From Asaia lannensis NBRC 102526 (GTDB lineage Bacteria > Pseudomonadota > Alphaproteobacteria > Acetobacterales > Acetobacteraceae): a DNA stretch of 64,000 bases. Shown here in pieces: positions 26,301 to 36,119 of this stretch. The DNA is taken from the NCBI RefSeq assembly GCF_024054035.1, contig NZ_JAMXQU010000003.1:186001-250000 (forward strand). Direction: 5' to 3'. The stretch's first letter is position 1; each line of letters opens with the position of its first letter. Below the pieces are notes generated by a model, which made no database searches, was not told the DNA's origin, and saw only the letters and a program-made list of their open reading frames with translations. The translations under genes were made by a program, and so were the position numbers.

Positions 26301-26875
26301 ATGATCACATGGTTTCCGCGCGCATCCACACCATCGAGGGATGAGAGCTGCAACCTGTCGTTCTGATCGAGAAATCGCAGGGTCAGAAGGCCCTGCGATG
26401 GATTATCGGCCTGAGCCAGAGAAATCTGGCTCGCACCAGGGGCGGTCCGTATATCCGTGACGCGTATGGCCCCGTCGAAACGAACCGGCGTATGAAGCAG
26501 CAATCCCAGCGGATTGCGCGACAGACTGACACGCGTCACAGCACCCGACTGCGAATCGTTCAGTACGAGATGCGTACCTTTTGCACGCAGGGTCATGGCG
26601 TGGGGCGCTATATAATCCAGAGCCAGAGCGCCCGGTTCGTAGGTGAAGTGACCGGCCCCGCCATTCTGCTGCGGTCCATTCTGAACGAACGTGCCGGAAA
26701 GCTGCCCAGGGGTGTTCAGATAAGCCTCGACACGATGGGCCTCGGCCTTCTGCTGCGCCGTAAGCCCATCCAGTCCGCTGACAGCACAGCCGCCCAGCAT
26801 CGCTCCAAGAGAACAGACGGCCAGAGCGGCAAAACCGCGACGTCGCAACGCGAGGTTCTTACTTGCGGCACTCAT
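26255..26875 (-). CDS. LolA-like outer-membrane lipoprotein carrier, itself a predicted lipoprotein
   Basis: A 206-residue protein whose signal peptide ends in a lipobox (AMLGGC, Cys30), so it should be lipid-anchored. The rest fits the LolA fold: VEAYLNTPGQLSGTFVQ, GHFTYEPGALALDYIAPHAMTLRAKGTHLVLND, LLHTPVRFD, LTLRFLDQNDRLQLSSLDGVDARGNHVIIQF. LolA normally is a soluble periplasmic carrier; the outer-membrane acceptor LolB is the lipidated one, and it is generally not found in Alphaproteobacteria. The bolA stop overlaps its start codon by four bases, so it is probably cotranscribed with bolA. Confidence 0.78.
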   Translation of the reverse strand: MSAASKNLALRRRGFAALAVCSLGAMLGGCAVSGLDGLTAQQKAEAHRVEAYLNTPGQLSGTFVQNGPQQNGGAGHFTYEPGALALDYIAPHAMTLRAKGTHLVLNDSQSGAVTRVSLSRNPLGLLLHTPVRFDGAIRVTDIRTAPGASQISLAQADNPSQGLLTLRFLDQNDRLQLSSLDGVDARGNHVIIQFSDVSAHGIAPKN

Positions 26876-27159
26876 CGTTCGGCGGGGGTTGCAAGCGTAA
26901 GCGACAAGGCATGAAGGCCCGTATCGAATTCGGGCTGTAACAGCGTGTTGATCATACGGTGACGGGCAATACGGTTCATGCCCTCAAAGCGATCGCTGAT
27001 GATCGTCATGGTAAAGTGCGTCTCATCGCCTTCAACGCCATTGCGTCCGGCATGGTGTGCATGGCGTTTGCTGTCATCGCGTATCGTCAGTTCGACAGGT
27101 TGCAATGCCTCCTGCAGCTGTCGCGTCATACGTGCAGCGCGTTCCTTGAGCTCTGTCAT
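26872..27159 (-). CDS. bolA: BolA family protein
   Basis: Ninety-five residues from the ATG at 27159, selected for its strong GGAGGGAGAGGTG ribosome site and agreement with BolA length. The conserved class-II KH-like fold shows as LTIRDDSKRHAHHAGR, HFTMTIISDRFEGMNRIARHRMINTLL and GLHALSLTLATPAE. BolA proteins bind 2Fe-2S clusters together with monothiol glutaredoxins and influence iron handling and cell shape; no monothiol glutaredoxin is adjacent. Divergent from the J-domain gene. Confidence 0.9.
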   Translation of the reverse strand: MTELKERAARMTRQLQEALQPVELTIRDDSKRHAHHAGRNGVEGDETHFTMTIISDRFEGMNRIARHRMINTLLQPEFDTGLHALSLTLATPAER

Positions 27160-27210
27160 CACCTCTCCCTCCTTGCATCGGCGTCCCATACAACGCACAT
27201 AAACCCGATC

Positions 27211-27798
27211 ATGCAGCGCAAATCCACCAGACACAGGGCTTTTGACCCCGACCCGGACGCGCCGGAGCGTTACTGCGACATGCCCGGATGTACGGAACAT
27301 GCAGGATATCGTGCGCCCAAAGACCGTACGCAACTGCGTCAGTATTTCTGGTTCTGTCTCGAGCATGTGCGGCAGTACAATGCGCGCTGGGATTTCTATA
27401 AGGGTATGACGCCGGGCCAGATCGAGGCACAGCTGCGGGCCGATATCTCATGGCAGCGCCCTTCATGGAAACTGGGGACGAGAGGCAGCCAGAATTTCGA
27501 CGAGGAAGAGGTTCTCGACCCGCTCGACATCCTGTCCTCAACCCGCGCGCGACGCGCCCAGGCAGCCAGACAGCGCCATCAGCATAACCGCGATGCGGCC
27601 CCTCCCCCCCTGCGCGATCACCTGCGCGCTTTGGCGCTGGACTGGCCGGTCACGATCGAGGCTCTCAAGACGCGATACAAGGAACTGGCGCGCAAGCACC
27701 ATCCCGATGCGAATGCGGGCGACCCTGCAGCAGAAGACCGGTTCAAGACGGTGAGCGTGGCCTATAGTACGATTCGGGCGCACCTGATCAGTCTTTAG
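27211..27798 (+). CDS. J-domain (DnaJ-like) protein with N-terminal zinc/Cys region
   Basis: A 195-residue protein; ATG at 27211 chosen since conservation begins at MQRKSTRHRAFDPDPDAP. The N-terminal part has YCDMPGCTEHAGYRAPKDR and FWFCLEHVRQYNARWDFYKGMT, a Cys-containing block typical of the alphaproteobacterial cluster-linked family. The C-terminal 60 residues form a J domain: TIEALKTRYKELARKHHPDANAGD, with HHPD instead of the strict HPD start (HPD is contained within). Its usual neighbours are bolA and cobS, exactly as here. Presumably stimulates a DnaK. Confidence 0.88.
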   Translation: MQRKSTRHRAFDPDPDAPERYCDMPGCTEHAGYRAPKDRTQLRQYFWFCLEHVRQYNARWDFYKGMTPGQIEAQLRADISWQRPSWKLGTRGSQNFDEEEVLDPLDILSSTRARRAQAARQRHQHNRDAAPPPLRDHLRALALDWPVTIEALKTRYKELARKHHPDANAGDPAAEDRFKTVSVAYSTIRAHLISL

Positions 27799-27911
27799 CT
27801 GCGCCTGATGCGGCTTTCCCTCTGGCCATGAGGGGAAACATGACCATATCCTTGCTGCCGAACCCCTGAAGACCAGACCGATCAAAGAAGAGTGAAAGAC
27901 GGATTGAAACC

Positions 27912-28928
27912 ATGAGCGATCTCGCCTCCATCGATGCGCCCGAAACGGTTGTCACTGCCGAACAGAACGCGGTGCCGACCCATGTGCTCGGCGCGCCCGA
28001 TCGGATCGTCTCCGCACGTGATGTTTTCAAGATCGACTGCGATCTGGAAGTCCCTGCCTTCTCGATCCGCACGGAACATGTGCCCGATATCGATCCGAGC
28101 TATCAGTTCGACTGCGATACCACACGGGCCATTCTCGCAGGGTTTGCCTATAACCGCCGTGTGATGGTGCAGGGCTTCCACGGCACGGGCAAATCATCGC
28201 ATATCGAGCAGATCGCCGCGCGCCTCAACTGGCCGACCGTGCGCATCAATCTCGACAGCCATATTTCGCGTATCGACCTCATCGGCAAGGATGCCATCGT
28301 GCTGCGCGACGGCAAGCAGATTACCGAATTCCGCGAAGGGCTCCTGCCGTGGTGTCTGCAGCATCCGGTCGCGCTGATCTTTGACGAATACGATGCCGGT
28401 CGTCCGGACGTGATGTTTGTCATCCAGCGCGTTCTGGAAGCAGAAGGGCACCTGACCCTGCTCGACCAGAACCGCGTCATACGCCCCAATGCCGGTTTCC
28501 GCCTGTTCGCTACGGCCAATACTGTCGGTCTGGGCGATACGACGGGGCTCTATCATGGCACGCAACAGATCAACCAGGGTCAGATGGACCGCTGGAATAT
28601 CGTCGCCTCGCTCAATTACCTGCCCCTGGAGCAGGAGGTCGGGATCGTGCGCGCCAAGCTCGGTCTGGGCGACGAACCCGCCATCACGAAGCGGCTCGAG
28701 AGCATGGTCGCGCTGGCCAATCTGACGCGCGCCGGTTTCATGGCAGGCGATATCTCCACGGTCATGTCGCCGCGCGCCGTCATCACATGGGCCGAGAACG
28801 AACGCATTTTCGGCGATCTCGCATTCGCCTTCCGCCTCACATTCCTCAATAAATGCGATGAGGCCGAACGCGGTATCGTGGCGGAATATTATCAGCGCTG
28901 TTTCAATCAGTCGCCCCTGAACGCCTGA
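27912..28928 (+). CDS. cobS: Aerobic cobaltochelatase subunit CobS
   Basis: AAA+ ATPase subunit of the ATP-dependent chelatase that, with CobN and CobT, inserts Co2+ into hydrogenobyrinic acid a,c-diamide in the oxygen-dependent cobalamin pathway. 338 residues with the CobS-specific N-terminus ([25 protein letters not shown]), Walker [11 protein letters not shown], Walker [11 protein letters not shown], and [18 protein letters not shown]. No cobN is in the window. Thirteen bases separate it from cobT. Confidence 0.95.
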   Translation: MSDLASIDAPETVVTAEQNAVPTHVLGAPDRIVSARDVFKIDCDLEVPAFSIRTEHVPDIDPSYQFDCDTTRAILAGFAYNRRVMVQGFHGTGKSSHIEQIAARLNWPTVRINLDSHISRIDLIGKDAIVLRDGKQITEFREGLLPWCLQHPVALIFDEYDAGRPDVMFVIQRVLEAEGHLTLLDQNRVIRPNAGFRLFATANTVGLGDTTGLYHGTQQINQGQMDRWNIVASLNYLPLEQEVGIVRAKLGLGDEPAITKRLESMVALANLTRAGFMAGDISTVMSPRAVITWAENERIFGDLAFAFRLTFLNKCDEAERGIVAEYYQRCFNQSPLNA

Positions 28929-28941
28929 CGGAGGCGAGCCT

Positions 28942-30804
28942 ATGGCTTCATCCAGAGCCAAGACACCCGAACGCGGGACGACCGATCTCGCATTGCCCGG
29001 CAGCGAACGTACAGATGCGTTCCGCCGTGCCACGAGTGCCGCCCTGCGCGCCATGTCGGGAGAGACTGAAACCGAGATCAGTTTCGCGGCTTCTGCCTCG
29101 GCCAAACAGGGGAGCGGTATTCAGCTCCCTTACGTGTCGCGCGCGCTCACCCCGCAGGAAATGGTGCGTGTGCGCGGTGCTGCCGACGCAGCAGCCCTTC
29201 GGCTGAAGCATCACGATGCGACGCTTTCACCTCTCCCCTCCACAGCCGATACGGCAGAGACGCGACCGCTCTACGACACGCTCGAACAGGTTCGCTGCGA
29301 GGTGTACGGTGCCCGTCATATGGCGGGCGTGAAAGCCAATCTTACGCAGAAACTCGCGCTCGACTGCAATGAGGCGGGGTATTCCCGCATGCGCGCACGA
29401 GACGACATGCCAGCCAATGTCGCGCTACCGCTCCTGGTGCGCGAGGCGCTTTCGGGCGATCCTGCGCCGTCCTCGGCCGGATCTGCGCTCAAGGCATGGC
29501 GTGAAAGCCTCTCCCCTGAAGCCAAGCGCGCGCTAGCCTCCCTTGCCTCGACCCAGATGGACCAGCAGCGTTTCGCACAGGCCTGCTCCGGTCTGTTCAA
29601 GGCGTTCGACCTCACAGAAGAGCCCGAGCAGGACGACCAGAGCCAGGCCGACGATCCCGATGAGGACGATGACAGCCAGACCGAATCGGATCAGGCGGAC
29701 GATGAACCCTCGCCCCAGGATCAGGACGACAACGAAACCCATGGTTTCCAGCCTGAGCCGACTGAACAACCCGACAGCCGGGACGCGAGCGATTCCGACC
29801 TTCAGGATGAGGGTGCCGAACAGCCGGCAGGCACGCTGGAAGACGATAACGGGAAGGATGCCGAGGGGAATGCCTCGCCTCCAGCCTACAAGATTTTCAC
29901 GACAGCATTCGATGAAGAGGCTGATGCAGCCGAACTCTGCGATCCGGACGAGCTTGCCCGGCTACGCCAGCAGCTCGACCAGCAGCTGAGCAGTCTTCAG
30001 GGCGTCGTTTCCCGCCTCGCTCATCGCCTGCAGCGCAAGCTGATGGCACAGCAGCAGCGCTCCTGGGCCTTCGATCAGGAGGAGGGTATTCTGGACGCTG
30101 CAAGGCTGGCGCGTGTCGTCGCCAACCCTACGCTATCCCTGTCCTATAAAACGGAACGTCAGGCCGAATTCCGCGATACGGTCGTGACCCTGCTGATCGA
30201 TAATTCGGGCTCCATGCGCGGACGCCCCATTTCCGTAGCCGCCATGTGCGGCGACATTCTCGCGCGCACGCTCGAACGATGCGGCGTCAAGACCGAGGTT
30301 CTCGGCTTTACGACGCGCGCCTGGAAAGGCGGACAGAGCCGTGAGCGCTGGGTTGCGGCTGGACGCCCACCCGATCCGGGTCGTCTGAACGATCTGCGCC
30401 ACATCATCTACAAGGATGCCGATACCCCCTTGCGTCGAGCACGCAACAATCTCGGCCTGATGCTGCGAGAAGGCCTGCTAAAGGAAAACATCGACGGCGA
30501 GGCCCTGCTCTGGGCCTGGAAACGCCTGCGTCGTCGCCCCGAGCATCGACGTATCCTGATGGTCATTTCAGATGGTGCGCCGGTCGATGACAGCACGTTT
30601 TCGACCAATCCGAGTTCGTATCTGGAAGATCACCTGCGCTCGGTCATTGCCCGTATCGAGGCGTCGCCGGAGACGGAGCTTCTGGCCATCGGCATCGGTC
30701 ATGACGTGACGCGCTACTATCGCAATTCCGTCACCCTCACCAATGCCGAAGAGCTGGGCGGTACCATGATCAAGCAGCTCACGGATCTCTTCGTCGCACA
30801 GTGA
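28942..30804 (+). CDS. cobT: Aerobic cobaltochelatase subunit CobT
   Basis: 620-residue partner of CobS. Domains in order: an N-terminal CobT domain (residues about 15-220), a long acidic Asp/Glu/Gln-rich linker (about 225-310, [13 protein letters not shown]...), and a C-terminal von Willebrand A domain with MIDAS motif DNSGSMRG near residue 416 and [16 protein letters not shown]. The VWA domain contacts CobN while the AAA ring of CobS drives insertion. The stop is followed by a strong hairpin ending the cobS-cobT unit. Confidence 0.95.
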   Translation: MASSRAKTPERGTTDLALPGSERTDAFRRATSAALRAMSGETETEISFAASASAKQGSGIQLPYVSRALTPQEMVRVRGAADAAALRLKHHDATLSPLPSTADTAETRPLYDTLEQVRCEVYGARHMAGVKANLTQKLALDCNEAGYSRMRARDDMPANVALPLLVREALSGDPAPSSAGSALKAWRESLSPEAKRALASLASTQMDQQRFAQACSGLFKAFDLTEEPEQDDQSQADDPDEDDDSQTESDQADDEPSPQDQDDNETHGFQPEPTEQPDSRDASDSDLQDEGAEQPAGTLEDDNGKDAEGNASPPAYKIFTTAFDEEADAAELCDPDELARLRQQLDQQLSSLQGVVSRLAHRLQRKLMAQQQRSWAFDQEEGILDAARLARVVANPTLSLSYKTERQAEFRDTVVTLLIDNSGSMRGRPISVAAMCGDILARTLERCGVKTEVLGFTTRAWKGGQSRERWVAAGRPPDPGRLNDLRHIIYKDADTPLRRARNNLGLMLREGLLKENIDGEALLWAWKRLRRRPEHRRILMVISDGAPVDDSTFSTNPSSYLEDHLRSVIARIEASPETELLAIGIGHDVTRYYRNSVTLTNAEELGGTMIKQLTDLFVAQ

Positions 30805-30809
30805 GAATG

Positions 30810-30840
30810 CCTCCCGCAGACGACGCCCGTCTGCGGGAGG
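30810..30840. terminator. Terminator hairpin after cobT
   Basis: CCTCCCGCAGACG-ACGCC-CGTCTGCGGGAGG, a perfect 13-bp stem 5 bases after the cobT stop. The run AACGCACTTT follows; no strict T tract, but it is the obvious 3' boundary. Confidence 0.7.
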
Positions 30841-30906
30841 AACGCACTTTACCTATGTCTCTAGCTGTCTTTAGCCCGGTCATTGCGTGCACCGGACAAT
30901 CACCGG

Positions 30907-30932
30907 GACCGTCACGACACGTCGTGACGGTC
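30907..30932 (-). terminator. Perfect palindrome at the end of the decarboxylase gene
   Basis: GACCGTCACGA-CACG-TCGTGACGGTC, an 11-bp perfect stem that touches the stop codon of the minus-strand gene. It probably terminates that transcript. Confidence 0.55.
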
Positions 30933-32334
30933 AGATTCCCGCCAGTTCCACGAGCTTTCCCAGCATGGCATCGACGGTCGCACGTGTCGTGCGATGATTG
31001 ACGATAGCGGCCCGTATGACCAGTTGCCCCTCGATACGCGTAGTCGAAGGCGCGGCGACGCCGCTTTCATGCAGATCCTTCACCAGCGTGTCGATCGCCT
31101 CATCGTCGAACCCGGCAAGCGTGAAGCAGACTATGTTCAGGGCGACAGGCGCCATCAGAAGAAAACGCTCATCCTCCTCAACACGTCCGGCAAGATAGCC
31201 CGCGACGTCGCAACATGCGCTGACCATTTCACCCAGACGATCGGCACCGTAATGCGCAATTGTCATCCAGACCTTGAGCGCACGAAAACCGCGCGAGAGA
31301 TCGGGGCCGAAATCGCATGGCCAGGGGGCATTGCCTGCCAGCCCTCGATCGGCACGGGTCAGATAGCTGAGGGACTGGGCAAAAGCCTGAGCATGCAACG
31401 CGGGGTCGCGCACAAGCACACAGCCCGCGTCATAGGGAACCTGCCCCCATTTATGGAAATCGAGCGCAAGACTATCGGCCTGCTCCATTCCGTCCAGCAT
31501 GATGGCATGTTCTGGTGAAAGGCGGGCAAACGCGCCAAAGGCCCCATCGACATGAAACCAGCACGATTCGGCCCGTGCGACCGCTGCCAGTTCGTCCAGA
31601 GGGTCGACCGCGCCGCAATCGACACTCCCTGCCGTTCCCACAATTATGAAAGGCTGAAATCCCTGCGCGCGGTCGGCGGCAATCTGCGCGCGCAGGGCCG
31701 ATACATCCATGCGATACAGATCATCGACCGGAACGAGACGCAGGGCGTCGCTGCCGAAACCTGCAAGGTCGAAGGCGCGGCTGACACAGCCATGAGCGGT
31801 CCGGGCAGCATACCCGACCAGACGGCTTGCCCCGACCCCTTTCACCCGCAAGTCAGGATCGGCGGCACGACTGGCCGTGATGATGCCGATAAAATTGGCG
31901 AGCGACGAGCCTGTCACAAGACAGCCGGATGCCGTGTCAGGCATACCCACCATGGAAGCGGCCCAGCGTATGACCTGACGCTCCACCTCGATGGCCGCAT
32001 GATCGCGCCCACCGCAATTGTCGTTGAGGCTTGCTGCCAGCATCTCGGCCAGAATACCGATCGGCGTGCCCGCTCCCTGCACCCACCCCATGAAGCCCGG
32101 ATGGGTGTTTCCGTTGGAATAGGGGCGTATCTCGGTCAGGAACCGGTCGTAGAGCGCCTGTGCGTCCTGACCTTCACGAGGCAGCGTCGCGCGAAAACCT
32201 TCACGCAGTGCAGAGGGCATGGGCTGCCAGACTGGCCCCTCACCCATATGCTCGGCGCGATCGAATACATCGTCGAGCATGCGATGTGCCAATGTGCGCA
32301 ATGCCGTCCAGTCCTGCGGGTCCAGTCCGCTCAT
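30931..32334 (-). CDS. PLP-dependent decarboxylase, group II (aromatic-L-amino-acid/glutamate type)
   Basis: A 467-residue cytosolic decarboxylase. Seen: PYSNGNTHPGFMGWVQGAGTPIGILAEML (N-terminal substrate side), VTGSSLANF, IVGTAGSVDCGAVDPLDELAAVAR, FHVDGAFGAFARLS and the PLP-binding Lys in LDFHKWGQVPYDAGCVLVRD. Start at 32334 follows GGAAAGAG; the frame extends 30 codons upstream but without conservation. Substrate is not clear: aromatic amino acids, 2,4-diaminobutyrate or glutamate are options. No transporter or antiporter is adjacent, so an acid-resistance system is not supported. Confidence 0.82.
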   Translation of the reverse strand: MSGLDPQDWTALRTLAHRMLDDVFDRAEHMGEGPVWQPMPSALREGFRATLPREGQDAQALYDRFLTEIRPYSNGNTHPGFMGWVQGAGTPIGILAEMLAASLNDNCGGRDHAAIEVERQVIRWAASMVGMPDTASGCLVTGSSLANFIGIITASRAADPDLRVKGVGASRLVGYAARTAHGCVSRAFDLAGFGSDALRLVPVDDLYRMDVSALRAQIAADRAQGFQPFIIVGTAGSVDCGAVDPLDELAAVARAESCWFHVDGAFGAFARLSPEHAIMLDGMEQADSLALDFHKWGQVPYDAGCVLVRDPALHAQAFAQSLSYLTRADRGLAGNAPWPCDFGPDLSRGFRALKVWMTIAHYGADRLGEMVSACCDVAGYLAGRVEEDERFLLMAPVALNIVCFTLAGFDDEAIDTLVKDLHESGVAAPSTTRIEGQLVIRAAIVNHRTTRATVDAMLGKLVELAGI

Positions 32335-32444
32335 CGGGAATTCTCTTTCCAGCCTGAGATACGCCTCGCCGAGGCAATATAGTCTTCTAGCGAGGCAAGC
32401 CTTCGCGCCCAACTCCTGCCGCAAAATTCCGGTTGTCTCGCCCG

Positions 32445-33359
32445 ATGAACAACCCCATCCTTACACCCATGAAACATGCAGCCGCTGCCTCGCTTGTCGC
32501 TTTGCTTGCCCTCGGTCCGCTCTCGGGCCATGCATGGGCCGACGCCATTCCCGCCTCCTGTATGAGCACATCGTCCTCATCCCGGACGATGGGGGCAGCA
32601 AGTCTGGCCATGACCGGATATAATGCCACGCTGTCAGGCAACAGCGCGCATCTTACCGTGCAGCAACTGACTGCGCGTGACCGGAACGAGCATTTTACGC
32701 TGCCTAATCTGCGCGATGCGAATGCCCTCATTTCGTTCGGGCTGCTGAAACTCGTGCACAACGGCTCACCCGCAGGATGCAAGGGTGTCGACGGGCGCCC
32801 GGCTCTCGCGACATTACGTCAGGCCCTGCACAAGGGTGCCGTTGCGGAACTGTCCTGGAACAAGGTCTCGCTCTCCGAAGGCAGTACGACCTATACCGCC
32901 GACCGGCTGAATGCGACCCTGCGTGCAGGTCAGACACCGGGCAGCGTCGAGATTATTTATGCGGCTTCCGGTCTGGGCGCTCCCGGCGGATCTGCCCTGC
33001 CGCACACGCTTCATACGACCGTTACGATACCCGAAGATATGCTGGACAGCAGCCATACCCCGAACGGACGCATTACAATCACTGCTCTCAATGCCCTGTG
33101 GGCCAAGGGGCAGTTGGACGGTAACGGCTGGGTCACGCCGGGACGCTCCGCAGGCACGAGCGAGGGGGAACTCCATCTCGCCATAACCGATCTGAGCGAT
33201 CTGCTTGCCACGATACGCCCCGTCCTGCCGACAGGCGTCAGTACGGCCCTGTCGGTTGCCCAGTTCATGGGCCATCGCGACGGCAACCGGGTGACCTGGG
33301 ATCTGACCTTGTCCAACGGTACGTTGAAGGTCAATTCGATCCCCATTCCCGTCAACTGA
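32445..33359 (+). CDS. Exported protein of unknown function
   Basis: 304 residues. An N-terminal signal peptide ends near SGHAWADA (cleavage at AWA-DA). The mature part is Ser/Thr/Leu-rich and appears beta-rich (ATLRAGQTPGSVEIIYAASGLGAPG, HTTVTIPEDML, LHLAITDLSDLL, VTWDLTLSNGTLKVNSIPI). The closing pattern resembles AsmA/DUF2125-like periplasmic proteins that end in a 'D-x-L-x-N-G-x-L' strand pair. Identification is uncertain. ATG at 32445 and 32469 are both possible. It is divergent from the decarboxylase. Confidence 0.65.
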   Translation: MNNPILTPMKHAAAASLVALLALGPLSGHAWADAIPASCMSTSSSSRTMGAASLAMTGYNATLSGNSAHLTVQQLTARDRNEHFTLPNLRDANALISFGLLKLVHNGSPAGCKGVDGRPALATLRQALHKGAVAELSWNKVSLSEGSTTYTADRLNATLRAGQTPGSVEIIYAASGLGAPGGSALPHTLHTTVTIPEDMLDSSHTPNGRITITALNALWAKGQLDGNGWVTPGRSAGTSEGELHLAITDLSDLLATIRPVLPTGVSTALSVAQFMGHRDGNRVTWDLTLSNGTLKVNSIPIPVN

Positions 33360-33477
33360 ACACGATGATCCTGTGCCGCAGACATAAGTTTACGGCACAG
33401 TGCGTCACCCGGACGCTGCGGTTCTTGAAAACGCTGCAGGCCCCCTGAATACCGTCTCGCTCAATCCACGGACGCGA

Positions 33478-34110
33478 TCAGTCTATGAAACGGACGATCT
33501 GATCGAGCGGGCGTCGCACCTTCGCCAGCCCTGCATTCCAGTCATGCACATCGTGGCGATAGCCGAGCGCAAGCATGACCACGCTGCGCAAACCCTGCTG
33601 TCTCAATCCGAGAAGCTCATCGAGCGCATCGTTGTCGAATCCCTCCATGGGAGTCGAATCGACGCGTTCTTCTGCGGCTGCAATCAGGGCTGTGCCCAGA
33701 GCGATATAGACCTGCTTTGCAGCCTGTACGAAATGAGCCTCATCGTCCGTTATCGAAAACTGACGGTGGAGATGTGCCCTGTAGGCTTCGAGCCCTGCAT
33801 TCGGTCCGCCACGCCGGTCATTGGTCAGATCGAACATGAAATCGATACGCTCGGTCGTGAACCGGTCCCATGCCGCAAACACGATCAGATGACTGCATTC
33901 CTCAACCTGACGCTGATCCATCGCAACGGGACGTATCTTCGCCTTCAGGGCAGCGCTGGAAACGACCAGCAGTTCGAAAGGCTGCAAACCACTCGATGTC
34001 GCTGTCAGCCGTACAGCTTCCAAAATCCGGTCGAGCACTTCACGCGGTACAGATGCGCCATTCATGCTTTTCGCAGCATGGCGCCAGCTCAGAGTGTCGA
34101 TAAGTGTCAT
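33478..34110 (-). CDS. NAD(P)H-dependent nitroreductase family (NfsB-like) protein
   Basis: 210 residues. FMN-binding family features: WRHAAKSMNGASVPREVLDRILEAVRLTATSSGLQPFELLVV at the N-terminus (helix-turn around the flavin), FVQAAKQVYIALGTALIAAAEERVDSTPMEGFD in the middle and VVMLALGYRHDVHDW near the end. Reduces nitro- or quinone compounds using NAD(P)H. Start at 34110 has GGAGA nine bases upstream. Divergent from an AraC-type regulator across 148 bases, which likely controls it. Confidence 0.85.
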   Translation of the reverse strand: MTLIDTLSWRHAAKSMNGASVPREVLDRILEAVRLTATSSGLQPFELLVVSSAALKAKIRPVAMDQRQVEECSHLIVFAAWDRFTTERIDFMFDLTNDRRGGPNAGLEAYRAHLHRQFSITDDEAHFVQAAKQVYIALGTALIAAAEERVDSTPMEGFDNDALDELLGLRQQGLRSVVMLALGYRHDVHDWNAGLAKVRRPLDQIVRFID

Positions 34111-34258
34111 GCGGTTTCTCCCTGCTTTCCCGACTCTCCCTTTTTTGCTCTGGCGTTTCCATACCCATCGCACCATATTCCCGGCTCAAAACGCCTATAA
34201 GGTACTGCGACATAGACTCGTCGCTCTGTGTACCAGCGTCGCCGGACGGGAAAACACC

Positions 34259-35269
34259 ATGGATCCGCTGAGCAGAGCTCTCGCACAAATGCGTACCGAG
34301 GGCCGTATATGGGGGTTCCTCTCGCTCAATGGCCCTTATGGCATTGGCTTTCCACCCGAATATGGCGTTTTCCTCTCTGTCGTTGAGGGCGAGACGTGGC
34401 TGGGTCTCGATGATGAGCCCCCACGCAGGCTCATGCAGAGCGATCTGGTGTTTCTGCCGCGTCCCTCGCGGTTTTCCCTGCACAGCACCCCTCTCGGTTC
34501 TGCGGTAACCATGCTGGACGCTGAAGGCGCTGCACGCTGGGCCGCAGAAAAAAGGATCGTTGTCGATGGGGGAACCGGCCCGGCAGCGCGGATCGTCACA
34601 GGCTGTTTTTCGGTAACCTCTCCCGAAGCCGCGCTGCTGGTACGCGAATTACCGCGCCTGCTGCATATGGGCGCTGATGAGAACAGGGAAATCACGGCCG
34701 CTCTGGCGATGCTTCGCCATGAAATCGGCGCCTCCCCCTTGTATCGCTCACGCGATTACTCGAGGTCTGCAGGCGGCAATGACCTGCCGGAACAGACGGC
34801 ACGCCCCGGCGCATCGGCGATGATCGACAGGTTGTGCGAAATCCTGTTGCTGCTAACGATCAGGCATATGATCGGCAGCCCCGGTCAGATCGACATTGGC
34901 ACCATGCACGATCGACTTGAATCGGGTTGGCTCAGAGGACTTGGCGACCCGAAAATCGGCTCAGCATTGCAACGCATGCACGCAAAGCTTGCCGCGCCGT
35001 GGACTGTCGAGGAAATTGCCCGTCAATGCGGCATGTCACGTTCCGCTTTCGCGACCCGCTTCAAAAGCGTTGTCGGGATCACGCCGATGGATCATCTCAC
35101 AGAATGGCGGATGGCACGCGCGGCTGCGCTCCTGCAGGGCGAGAGCGCCCTCAAGATCGATAGTCTCGCGCATGCGGTTGGCTACAGTTCGGAGCGCGCA
35201 TTCAGAAAAAATTTCCTGCGTTGTCATGGTCTGACCCCGCAGGAATATCGCAGACAGCAGCGCGGCTGA
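34259..35269 (+). CDS. AraC family transcriptional regulator with cupin-type N-terminus
   Basis: 336 residues. N-terminal half is a cupin_6-like sensor domain (WGFLSLNGPYGIGFPPEYGVFLSVVEGETWLGLDD, SDLVFLPRPSRFSL). The C-terminal AraC DNA-binding domain has two helix-turn-helix units: WTVEEIARQCGMSRSAFATRFKSVVGITPMDHL and IDSLAHAVGYSSERAFRKNFLRCHGLTPQEYRR. ATG at 34259 follows GACGGGA. Such regulators usually act on adjacent oxidoreductases; here a divergent nitroreductase and a convergent SDR enzyme. Confidence 0.9.
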   Translation: MDPLSRALAQMRTEGRIWGFLSLNGPYGIGFPPEYGVFLSVVEGETWLGLDDEPPRRLMQSDLVFLPRPSRFSLHSTPLGSAVTMLDAEGAARWAAEKRIVVDGGTGPAARIVTGCFSVTSPEAALLVRELPRLLHMGADENREITAALAMLRHEIGASPLYRSRDYSRSAGGNDLPEQTARPGASAMIDRLCEILLLLTIRHMIGSPGQIDIGTMHDRLESGWLRGLGDPKIGSALQRMHAKLAAPWTVEEIARQCGMSRSAFATRFKSVVGITPMDHLTEWRMARAAALLQGESALKIDSLAHAVGYSSERAFRKNFLRCHGLTPQEYRRQQRG

Positions 35270-35321
35270 TTGCGTTCACTATTGTGTGCCAGCCTTCTTA
35301 CTTGCCACGCGATTTCAGATG

Positions 35322-36119
35322 TCAGCCCGGATGACGCAGCAGGCCACCCTCGACACGCAAGGCCGCTCCCGATGTCGCCGAAGCCAGCGGCGAGCACACA
35401 TAGGCCACCATATTGGCGACTTCCTGAGGCTCGGCCAGACGATTGATCAATGAGGTAGGCCGATTTTCCTTGAGGAAGCCTGCTTCGACCTCCTCCGGTG
35501 AGCGTCCCGATTTCTTCGCAGCTTTCTCGATCATGCTCATCACGCCTTCCGTCCGCGTTGGGCCGGGCAATACGCTGTTGATCGTTACACCGCTCCCGGC
35601 GACGCTTTCCGCCAGACCACGCGCTATGGCGATCTGGGCCGCCTTGCTGAATCCGTAATGGATCATCTCAGCAGGAATATTCAGCCCGGATTCGCTGGAG
35701 ATGAACACAATACGCCCGTCCTTGCGCTCGACCATTTTCGGCAGATAGGCCCGTGAAAGACGAACGCCGCTCATCACATTGATATCGAAAAAGCGCTGCC
35801 ATTCGGCATCACTGATCTCGCCGAACGGCACTTCCTCGAAAATGCCGAGATTATTGACCAGCACATCCAGATCAGGATGTGCCTCGACCAGGCTGGCGAT
35901 GACTTCCGGGTGTGAAACATCGCCGGCAAAGCCGCTCAGAGTCGCATCCGGCACGTCCTGCCTGATTGCCTCGATGGCATCGTGCGTCCGTGCTTCGCCG
36001 CGTCCGTTCACGATGACATGGGCCCCTGCCTCGGCCAGACGCTTGGCGATCGCCAGCCCGATACCACCGGTCGAACCCGTCACCAGTGCCGTTTTTCCCG
36101 AGAGATCGATTGCAAGCAT
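35322..36119 (-). CDS. Short-chain dehydrogenase/reductase
   Basis: 265-residue NAD(P)-dependent oxidoreductase. Classical SDR motifs: cofactor loop TGSTGGIGLAIA, NNLGIFEEV (NNAG-like), catalytic Ser in ISSESGLNI and Tyr-x3-Lys in YGFSKAAQ, with PGPTRTEG after the active site. The extended family with a loop (RSPEEVEAGFLKENRPTSLINRLAEP) resembles SDRs often next to AraC regulators. The start at 36119 (MLAIDLSGKTALVTG) is well supported. Substrate unknown. Confidence 0.9.
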   Translation of the reverse strand: MLAIDLSGKTALVTGSTGGIGLAIAKRLAEAGAHVIVNGRGEARTHDAIEAIRQDVPDATLSGFAGDVSHPEVIASLVEAHPDLDVLVNNLGIFEEVPFGEISDAEWQRFFDINVMSGVRLSRAYLPKMVERKDGRIVFISSESGLNIPAEMIHYGFSKAAQIAIARGLAESVAGSGVTINSVLPGPTRTEGVMSMIEKAAKKSGRSPEEVEAGFLKENRPTSLINRLAEPQEVANMVAYVCSPLASATSGAALRVEGGLLRHPG

